The notes under the pieces were generated by a model that was not told the origin of the DNA, ran no database searches, and worked only from the letters and a program-made list of their open reading frames with translations. Position numbers and translations under genes: made by a program. A stretch of DNA of 64,000 nucleotides from Mesonia sp. HuA40 (GTDB taxonomy: Bacteria; Bacteroidota; Bacteroidia; Flavobacteriales; Flavobacteriaceae): NCBI RefSeq assembly GCF_008017835.1, contig NZ_VRLT01000029.1, positions 297,559-361,558 on the forward strand. Reading direction: 5' to 3'. Shown piece by piece: positions 58,672 to 64,000 of this stretch (its first letter is position 1; each line of letters starts with the position of its first letter).

Positions 58672-59289
58672 TTACGGATTTAGTTGTGAACAGAGATAAA
58701 GCATCTCGGTAGCAATTTGTGTACTGGTTTGCGCATAAGCCTGTTCTTCATTCTCTTGCCCATCATGGTTTTTTGGGTCGGTATAGGTGAGCCCGATCCG
58801 TTTTTTGGCCCCTAAAACAACAGGACAGGCCTCGTAGGCTTGGTCGCAAGTCATCACCGCGATAAAATCATCGCTTGGGTTTACCAAATGCGTTAAGGGT
58901 TTAGAAAACACAAAACTAGGTGCGAGCTGCTTACTCGCTTTTACAGCATAAACCGAGTTGCTGCCTTCGCTTAGGCGACTAGCGGTAAATCCTTGCTGTT
59001 CTAATTGGTTGATGACCTCGGGATAAACCGCTGTAACGGCCGTACCACCCGAATAACAACCAATCTTGTAATAGCCGTGCCAAAATAGTAAATGCTGTGC
59101 CCAAACCTGTGCTAACTGACTTCGGCGCGAGTTATGCGTGCAAATAAATTGTAGAGCCACGCCCTCCTTTTGCTGCAAGCCTTCTTGTACAGCTTGGGCC
59201 AAATGTTGGAGTATTTGTTTACGATCGCTAGCAATATTATCGGGTTTTAAAGTGCCGATGAAATCGGTGAAAACCTTATTGAATCTCAT
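58672..59289 (-). CDS. arsC: Arsenate reductase / low-molecular-weight phosphatase with N-terminal extension
   Basis: A 205-aa protein. The P-loop CTHNSRRS (Cys 50, Arg 56) follows the LMW-phosphatase CX5R pattern used by thioredoxin-coupled ArsC. Further cysteines occur in [22 protein letters not shown] and LYLCSQ, of which the pair in [10 protein letters not shown] could relay the disulfide. An N-terminal segment of about 45 residues before the first strand is longer than in classical ArsC. It reduces arsenate to arsenite for export by ACR3, 4 bases downstream. Confidence 0.88.
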   Translation of the reverse strand: MRFNKVFTDFIGTLKPDNIASDRKQILQHLAQAVQEGLQQKEGVALQFICTHNSRRSQLAQVWAQHLLFWHGYYKIGCYSGGTAVTAVYPEVINQLEQQGFTASRLSEGSNSVYAVKASKQLAPSFVFSKPLTHLVNPSDDFIAVMTCDQAYEACPVVLGAKKRIGLTYTDPKNHDGQENEEQAYAQTSTQIATEMLYLCSQLNP

Positions 59290-59308
59290 AACAAATCAAA
59301 TTAATAAA

Positions 59309-59758
59309 TTAGCAGCAGCCACTACCCGGTGCACAAGTGGCGTTATTGGCAGGTGCAGATTTTTCTGGGATGCCGCATTCTTCTTTTGCCAAGCAATCGG
59401 TTTGTTTGTTGCGCAAAACAAAATGCTTGCCGTTAAAATCTAAATCGTATTTACCAATAGTTTCGCCTTGGTATTCCACTTCAACCTCCCAATCGCCTAA
59501 AACCAGAGCTTTTTCGGCCAATTCGATAATGGCAGCCAGCTTTTCTGGATGCAAACGATGGTTGTAATCGCTGGCGCTCCACAATTGAAAACTGATAAGC
59601 GTTTCATAACGCAAGGTGCCGCCACAGTCGATAAAGTTTTTGTCAATTTTGCCAATCTCGGTCACATGAAAATGAGGCGGAACCAATTCGCCCGAAGGCA
59701 ACTCAAAGGCAATCTGTTCTAGGTTTTGCAATACGGCTTTAATTTCAGATAATTTCAT
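59309..59758 (-). CDS. DUF6428 family protein in the ars operon
   Basis: A 149-aa protein with the motif LVPPHFHVTEIGKIDKNFIDCGG near residue 25-45, a conserved His/Cys patch, and a C-terminal tail ending CAPGSGCC. The family is found next to arsR in Bacteroidota. The Cys-rich tail would suit As(III) binding. ArsR in this operon also ends in a Cys pair (NPKCC). Biochemical function is not known. It lies between arsR (21 bases) and arsC (19 bases). Confidence 0.85.
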   Translation of the reverse strand: MKLSEIKAVLQNLEQIAFELPSGELVPPHFHVTEIGKIDKNFIDCGGTLRYETLISFQLWSASDYNHRLHPEKLAAIIELAEKALVLGDWEVEVEYQGETIGKYDLDFNGKHFVLRNKQTDCLAKEECGIPEKSAPANNATCAPGSGCC

Positions 59759-59779
59759 AAGTAATCAGGTATTTTGGGG

Positions 59780-60112
59780 TTAACAACATTTAGGATTATG
59801 AGAAGGACCGCTGGCTAAAAAGGCCAATAAGTTTTCACGCATATTTTGCCAAGCCTGGGCATCTATACAATAGCAAACGCGCGTACCGCTAATGCTACCT
59901 TGTATAAGTCCTAGCTTTTTGAGCTCTTTTAAATGCTGCGATATGGTAGGTTGAGCCAAACCAATAACCTCTACCAAGTCGCCACAAACGCAGCTGTCTA
60001 TTTTAATAAGATGCTGTAAAATGGCGATACGCGCAGGATGCCCCAGCACTTTGGTGAATTGCGCAATTTGGTTTTGCTCGGCAGTGAATAAATCGGTTTT
60101 GGTAAGTCCCAT
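59780..60112 (-). CDS. arsR: ArsR/SmtB-family arsenic-responsive repressor
   Basis: A 110-aa winged-helix repressor. A metalloid site CVC (Cys 41 and 43) lies at the start of the recognition region (IDSCVCGDLVEVIGLAQPTISQHLKEL), matching the classic CxC of ArsR. Additional cysteines are in CYCIDAQ and the final CC. It would leave its operator when As(III) binds. I take ATG 60112 (MGLTKTDLF). The TTG at 60118 is part of a -7 box (TATTTTTG, minus strand, 60116-60123), which again implies an almost leaderless mRNA. Confidence 0.93.
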   Translation of the reverse strand: MGLTKTDLFTAEQNQIAQFTKVLGHPARIAILQHLIKIDSCVCGDLVEVIGLAQPTISQHLKELKKLGLIQGSISGTRVCYCIDAQAWQNMRENLLAFLASGPSHNPKCC

Positions 60113-60125
60113 AATCAAAAATATG

Positions 60126-60157
60126 ATTCATTTATATATTGCAATATTACGATGAAT
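60126..60157. promoter_or_regulatory. Candidate ArsR operator (symmetrical dyad)
   Basis: A perfectly symmetrical layout ATTCAT-N4-ATATTGCAATAT-N4-ATGAAT centred between 60141 and 60142. The inner 12 bp and the outer 6-bp arms are exact inverted repeats. It covers the region just upstream of the -7 box, so a bound dimer would block polymerase. Confidence 0.72.
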
Positions 60158-60205
60158 AAGAAAAGCTACCAATGGTATTTTATTTTTTAACAGTTTGTGT
60201 TCGGA

Positions 60206-60874
60206 CTAGAGTTTAACAAATACCGCAAGACGCAGCTCCAATTGTACCCCAGTAGAGCTGCCCTCGTGCCTGAGGTAATAGGTGGCGCTGGGTATCCAGT
60301 TATGCGAATCTTCACGGGTAACGGGTCGCATTCCTTGAATGTGACTAAATTTTACATTACGGTTTTTTACACCCCAACCGATATAGGGCGAGAACCCCCA
60401 GTTTTTACCCACAAATAATACCGATGCCAAATGCATACTCAGCGTGGTTTTAATACGTCTATAGTCGGCCTGCTCAAAAGCATACTGTTTATGGTCGCTT
60501 GCTTTACGGAAGTAATCTTGGTTAAATTGATCTTGGTGGTTGATATAACTTCCGGTTAAACCGATATAAAATAAATTTTGTTTGTTTTTGGCCAGTATAT
60601 AATTGAATTCGGGAAGAACCGACCAACTGCGGTAATCGGGATGAATAAAGCCGCCCTTTTCGGCAAAATTAAAACTAGACGGTGTGTTGCCATATCCCAT
60701 ACCGATACCCCATAAAAAACGCTTACCAGCGGTTTGCTTATAATGCAAGGTATAACGCGGGGCATAGCTTAAACTAGGGCTTAATAAATCTAAACCCAGC
60801 AGCCGCAGTTTTTCTTCCTGCGCAAGCATTGTGCCGCTCAAGCAGCACAAAAATAAGCATACGATAAAACGCAT
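60206..60874 (-). CDS. Exported protein, probable outer-membrane barrel, 222 aa
   Basis: The signal peptide is MRFIVCLFLCCLSGTMLAQ. The mature part has alternating polar/aromatic strands (YAPRYTLHYKQTAGKRFLWGIGMGY, YRSWSVLPEFNYILA, LFYIGLTGSYI, MHLASVLFVGKNWGFSPYIGWGVK). It ends GVQLELRLAVFVKL, as in small barrels of porin-like type. No substrate is known. It is upstream of arsR on the same strand but separated by the ars operator, so it is a distinct unit. Confidence 0.68.
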   Translation of the reverse strand: MRFIVCLFLCCLSGTMLAQEEKLRLLGLDLLSPSLSYAPRYTLHYKQTAGKRFLWGIGMGYGNTPSSFNFAEKGGFIHPDYRSWSVLPEFNYILAKNKQNLFYIGLTGSYINHQDQFNQDYFRKASDHKQYAFEQADYRRIKTTLSMHLASVLFVGKNWGFSPYIGWGVKNRNVKFSHIQGMRPVTREDSHNWIPSATYYLRHEGSSTGVQLELRLAVFVKL

Positions 60875-61099
60875 AAAGCCAACAATTAGCGCATAAAGGT
60901 AGCTAAAAATTGGTTAGGGGGTGGTGGTTACCTTGAAAACTAAAATTAGTGACCGAAGTTTTGAGATGAGATGCTGGTATATGATTTGGTTGCGATTAAT
61001 TAACATTTAACTTTAGGGGCACGCATCAAATTGAAACGAGCGTTGGCAACTTCGAAAGCATAATCAGCGCGTCCGAACGCTTGAGGATTCGTGTGGAGG
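60875..61099. other. Intergenic region with a GC-rich, coding-like islet
   Basis: On the minus strand an open frame enters from inside the next gene and reads SSLHTNPQAFGRADYAFEV then ANARFNLMRAPKVKC before a stop at 61000-61002. It has no start of its own and is noticeably richer in G and C than the genes on either side. It looks like a fragment of a coding sequence, not like normal spacer DNA. I cannot name it. Confidence 0.4.
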
Positions 61100-61990
61100 C
61101 TAGAGCCAGGAATTAATTTTATACGGTGTTGTATGTGTTTTTTTAATTTCGTATTCAAAATTAAGTACTCTCAAGCCATAAAATTTAAGTGTTTGATTTG
61201 CTTTTATTTTTCCGTCATTAAAACTTACCGTTAGGTTGTCTTTAAATGACTTTATATAATTTGTCCATAAGTTTCCACTTTTGTCTTTTAACAAAAAGTA
61301 AAACCCACTATCTCCAATTTTCCTACCAGCAGATTTTAAGATTAGCTCTCCGTTACTACCAACACATGGTTCTAAAATAACTGTCGCATTTCCGTTTGGT
61401 AATGGAAACATTGCTTTAATGCAAGTTATTCCGTTTGGAATTGTACAAGTTTCATAAACGCCTGAATAAACAACTTGTTTCGTTTTTTTAATTGTTCTTA
61501 ACCAAATTGTTCGTTGTACTTTTTTGGTTTTTTTATCAATTAGTTGAATAATATCGCTATTCATTCCCTTAGTGTTCTTGCTGTTCTTCATGGGAATGTT
61601 TAGTTGCTCAATTCTATTACTGAACAATATTTTTAGGAGATAGCCGAAAAATTTAAAAATTGGATTCCAGTTAGTTTTCAATTCAAATTCATAACTACTC
61701 GTGTTTTCGTAAAAGTCAATTACGTTTTTCGATAATTTATTAATTTCGGTTGTTGGTAAGTTTAATTGGTTAATTGAATTTATTAATCCTTTACTTAGTT
61801 TAGAGGTACAGATTGCTAAATTTTCATTTTCCGCTAACTGCTTAATAAATTTTTCCCCAATTCCATTTGTATTTCCAAATGGACCTAACAACCATTCATA
61901 TTCTTTTGAATTGATTTTTTTACCTGAAACAATTACCCATTGTTGAGTAACCCAATCTTGAAAGTTCTGTTTAATAAAAGCAAATCCCAT
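61100..61990 (-). CDS. Unknown protein, 296 aa, downstream partner of a CrtA-like gene
   Basis: I do not recognise the family. There is no signal peptide. A short hydrophobic stretch (FKFFGYLLKILF near residue 113) could touch a membrane. The C-terminal half has a patterned, beta-rich look with VVYSGVYETCTIPNGITCIKAMFPLPNGNATVIL then GDSGFYFLLKDKSGNLW. This suggests a folded binding or lipocalin-like domain, but that is only an impression. It begins 2 bases after the stop of the CrtA-like gene, so the two are coupled. Base composition is more AT-rich than in the neighbouring core genes, in keeping with transfer. Confidence 0.62.
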   Translation of the reverse strand: MGFAFIKQNFQDWVTQQWVIVSGKKINSKEYEWLLGPFGNTNGIGEKFIKQLAENENLAICTSKLSKGLINSINQLNLPTTEINKLSKNVIDFYENTSSYEFELKTNWNPIFKFFGYLLKILFSNRIEQLNIPMKNSKNTKGMNSDIIQLIDKKTKKVQRTIWLRTIKKTKQVVYSGVYETCTIPNGITCIKAMFPLPNGNATVILEPCVGSNGELILKSAGRKIGDSGFYFLLKDKSGNLWTNYIKSFKDNLTVSFNDGKIKANQTLKFYGLRVLNFEYEIKKTHTTPYKINSWL

Positions 61991-61992
61991 TA

Positions 61993-62697
61993 TTAAACAG
62001 TTTTCTTAGTGTAATTGCTATAGCCTTTCCAAGAACCGTATTCTGAAAGAGGTTTAAATCTAAGAGTTGTAAACTCAAAATGAAAGTTTTTACGTTCTCT
62101 TTCTTTCATGGCGTTTGAGTGTCTTTTAGGTTTTGGCATTTTGCTATGACCGTGAACCATACTTTCCATTTCTTTTATATTTTTCCAAATTGAAAAAGTT
62201 GAAACTGTATTCGGAAATTTGAAAGATGCAATAGAAAGTAAAGTGCCAGTATGATCTCTAACTAATTTTTCAACTGGTATTCCCCATTGTAAGAATCTCG
62301 GAACTGCAAGAGGTTTCATACGAGCAATTGTTACGGCAACTACAGGGGAATTAGGATTGTCTAAAATTTCGTTTTTCTTTGGTGTTTCATAGCCTTTTAT
62401 CTTTCCCCAATCTCTCATAAAACCTAAGCGAATGTGCCAACCTTTATTTAGAATTTTGCCAAAATTGTCTTTTTCTAGAAAGTTTTCAAGGTCTTTTTCG
62501 CTTTCCCATTGAGCAAAGATTGCTACTTCTCTTATTAAAAAACGAGAAGGTGATAGAATAGGAGAACCTAAAGTCATAGCGGTCATATATTCCGAATAAA
62601 TTAGACCTTTTGTTTTTGTATTAATCAAGTTTATAAATAGTCCTTTAATCGCTTTTCCAAATGGAATTTTTACAAGGTGAAAAGAGGAAATATTCAT
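61993..62697 (-). CDS. CrtA-like (spheroidene monooxygenase-like) protein, 234 aa
   Basis: The second half carries a pattern that I associate with CrtA proteins: VVAVTIARMKPLAVPRFLQW near residue 113, TLLSIASFKFPNTVSTFSIW near 145, then GHSKMPKPKRHSNAMKERER and FEFTTLRFKPL. Those proteins are heme-containing carotenoid C2 oxygenases in purple bacteria, but related genes occur where no carotenoid pathway is near. Thus a heme-fold protein of unknown reaction is the safe call. It is the first gene of a two-gene unit with the 296-aa unknown. No carotenoid genes are in the window apart from dxs far away. Confidence 0.55.
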   Translation of the reverse strand: MNISSFHLVKIPFGKAIKGLFINLINTKTKGLIYSEYMTAMTLGSPILSPSRFLIREVAIFAQWESEKDLENFLEKDNFGKILNKGWHIRLGFMRDWGKIKGYETPKKNEILDNPNSPVVAVTIARMKPLAVPRFLQWGIPVEKLVRDHTGTLLSIASFKFPNTVSTFSIWKNIKEMESMVHGHSKMPKPKRHSNAMKERERKNFHFEFTTLRFKPLSEYGSWKGYSNYTKKTV

Positions 62698-62740
62698 TTA
62701 TTTTTTATCGAAAGTTTCTTGTTTAGCTATGATTCATAAA

Positions 62741-62923
62741 TTACTGGCAACGGCAGTTTGTCTCAACAATAATTTTAATCCCGGGAGAATCGAATATATA
62801 GATTTTCTTAAAGGTGCCTACCCAAATACGTTTCTCTATAACCGAGGTTTTGAGATAGTCTGCCGATCTCGTATAACCGTCAGTTACGGGTTGGTTGGAA
62901 ACTAAGATAGCTAAAATTACCGA
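62741..62923 (-). pseudogene. Start-less 60-codon open frame, probable gene remnant
   Basis: Between stops at 62924-62926 and 62741-62743, the minus strand encodes 60 residues including VSNQPVTDGYTRSADYLKTS, VIEKRIWVGTFKKIYIFDS and IKIIVETNCRCQ. The composition is that of a real protein. It has no ATG, GTG or TTG start. I interpret it as the 3' part of a lost gene. Confidence 0.4.
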
Positions 62924-62932
62924 CTATTATGT

Positions 62933-62967
62933 TTGCGCGGTTATGTCCGCAGGACACAAAGCCGCAA
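62933..62967. repeat. Imperfect hairpin downstream of the methylase gene
   Basis: The arms TTGCGCGGTTATGTCC and GGACACAAAGCCGCAA fold back around GCA with a few mismatches. It lies 30-64 bases beyond the methylase stop. It may be a terminator-like or recombination-site structure; there is no T-run after it. Confidence 0.4.
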
Positions 62968-62996
62968 TTGTTGTTATACGGTCTTGCCAACAGTTA

Positions 62997-64000
62997 TTAT
63001 TTTTTCAAAAACTCATATTTATATATTTTAGGCTTAATTTTATCGGCTAAAAAGTTCAATTGATGTCGTAATTCGCTAATTAATTCTGTATATATTTTAT
63101 CATCACTTTTACTGTTCATTCTACCTTTTTCATTTCTGCCTTGAAAGTATTCTCTAATATCGTATAAACTTGCATTTACGTTTACATTGGGTTTGCTATG
63201 ATAATATTTCCATAGTTCCCTACCTACATCAAAAACGTTCTTAGCGTCTTCTGAAAACTCTCTTTTCATAGATTGGTCGGTTTCATTGACAAAGAGATTG
63301 GAGACACTTCCTATGTTCATTTTACCATTTATAAAATCTATCATAAAATGACTTTCAAACCTATCTTGAGCATTAACTTCTAGTTCAGTAAATGGAATCC
63401 AATGGTTAATTCCAAAATTACGTGAAATATTATTACTGAAAAGTGTATGAGTCAAGCAATCATTTTGAAATTCTATGTCTTCCATCCATCCATCTTTCGG
63501 AAACAGAAATTGGTCTCTGTCATTTAACCAATCTGCATCAATTATTCTTCGAACAGTATAATAAATGGAGGTTTGAATAAGGTTATCTTTTGTTGTTTGC
63601 CAATTATGATTTGAGGCAGGTACTTTCATATTTGGTTCGCCAAAACGTACTAGTCTTTGATTTTGAAAATCACTACCAACACCAATTATTGTTGCTATTG
63701 ATTCAGAATCTGTGTATCTAAAAGTTTTAACCCAATCATTAATAAACTTTAATCCATCATAGGACCAGATATTTTTAACGCCAATGAAATCAGCTTTTTT
63801 ATTGTAAATATCGGCTTCTATAATTTTGAAATCGGATATTTTTTTGGTGTCCCAAATAAAAAACCCAATAGGGAAAGTACCTTTGACATTATCAAATGTC
63901 TTAGCAGGAGTGAGAAAAATTTTTTCGAGCGAAGCTCGAAAAAAGTTCCGGAAATCTGAAAATCGTGGTGCTTGCAAATTTTTCAAAGTTGAAAAATATA
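62997..64000 (-). CDS. C-terminal part of an N6-adenine DNA methylase-like protein (partial, runs off right edge)
   Basis: The frame is open to the right edge (YFSTLKNLQAPRFSDFRNFF at the border), so the true start lies beyond 64000; a TTG at 63986 is not a credible start. The visible 330 or so residues contain TPAKTFDNVKGTFPIGFFIWD, ATWLNDRDQF-like DADWLNDRDQFLFPKDGW and NHWIPFTELEVNAQDRFESHF. I know this pattern from the C-terminal region of large N6-adenine methylases of Bacteroidota restriction-modification or related systems. The catalytic NPPY and SAM motifs would be upstream, outside the window. A perfect 11-bp inverted repeat lies inside it (63920-63944). Confidence 0.6.
   Translation of the reverse strand, partial: YFSTLKNLQAPRFSDFRNFFRASLEKIFLTPAKTFDNVKGTFPIGFFIWDTKKISDFKIIEADIYNKKADFIGVKNIWSYDGLKFINDWVKTFRYTDSESIATIIGVGSDFQNQRLVRFGEPNMKVPASNHNWQTTKDNLIQTSIYYTVRRIIDADWLNDRDQFLFPKDGWMEDIEFQNDCLTHTLFSNNISRNFGINHWIPFTELEVNAQDRFESHFMIDFINGKMNIGSVSNLFVNETDQSMKREFSEDAKNVFDVGRELWKYYHSKPNVNVNASLYDIREYFQGRNEKGRMNSKSDDKIYTELISELRHQLNFLADKIKPKIYKYEFLKK

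Larger units (their letters stand above)
62698..62996. other. Spacer (299 bp) between the CrtA-like unit and the methylase gene
   Basis: It contains a start-less open frame (62741-62923) and an imperfect hairpin (62933-62967), both described separately. No complete gene and no clear TAnnTTTG box are seen. Confidence 0.5.

Noticed and set aside
62900..62996. Integron attC site downstream of the methylase gene
   Set aside because: The hairpin lacks clear paired GTTRRRY and RYYYAAC core sites, so I report it only as an imperfect hairpin.
1..64000. CRISPR array, rRNA genes, complete insertion sequences or prophage
   Set aside because: I looked for regularly spaced repeats, transposase motifs and phage structural genes and saw none. 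The repeats present are single pairs.

Overview
The window is a chromosomal segment of a marine-type member of the Bacteroidota, most likely a Flavobacteriaceae. The DNA is AT-rich. Many gene starts lie just downstream of the Bacteroidota -7 box TAnnTTTG, and the one tRNA has the complete TTTG-N19-TAnnTTTG promoter. Two secreted proteins end in type IX secretion (T9SS) sorting domains. Families typical of the phylum (DUF4494, DUF6428, DUF6973, DUF3109) are scattered through otherwise ordinary core genes.

1-4.7 kb: a fused two-ATPase peptide ABC protein, a PolB-like exonuclease, a CNNM/CBS protein and two small unknowns. 4.8-17.6 kb: a heme supercluster. hemA-C-D-E-(DUF6973)-F-B run leftward. 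An AraC regulator diverges from hemA and is followed by hemH, a MATE exporter, hemJ, an orphan histidine kinase and an enoyl-CoA hydratase. Together these encode the C5 heme route except GltX and HemL. 17.6-21.5 kb: plsC-acyl-ACP desaturase-HD hydrolase, a bacilliredoxin and a TerB/DnaJ protein.

21.5-31.3 kb: metals. A wrecked TonB receptor, fused at its end to a thioredoxin-like tail, diverges from an MntR-MntABCD manganese/zinc operon. FeoA-FeoB with a 47-aa Cys-rich membrane protein, and a SCO copper chaperone, follow. 31.6-41.5 kb: RseP, tRNA-Asn, a lipoprotein, a beta-barrel protein, a T9SS SGNH protein, the NAD salvage pair pncB-pncA, and divergent tadA/dxs. 41.7-54.9 kb: a T9SS M36 protease, dGTPase, envelope proteins, MarC, an S41 protease, dCMP deaminase, HupE, MscS and a DUF302 lipoprotein.

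54.9-57 kb: a recently duplicated lipoprotein pair, one copy carrying a G10 tract, beside a 46-bp remnant of a second DUF302 gene. 57.6-60.2 kb: an arsenic operon (arsR-DUF6428-arsC-ACR3) with a symmetrical operator. 61-64 kb: an accessory tail with an unknown gene, a CrtA-like gene, two reading-frame remnants, a hairpin, and the 3' part of an N6-adenine DNA methylase that runs off the right edge.

The parts that depart most from ordinary annotation are: the dispersed decamer CTTTACGGAT; a two-copy intergenic repeat; paired MntR-type boxes; the TonB-receptor/thioredoxin chimera; the G10 contingency tract; a folded leader upstream of the dGTPase; and the right-hand accessory tail. I ran no database search. 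Family names come from motifs I can see and from general knowledge of the families.
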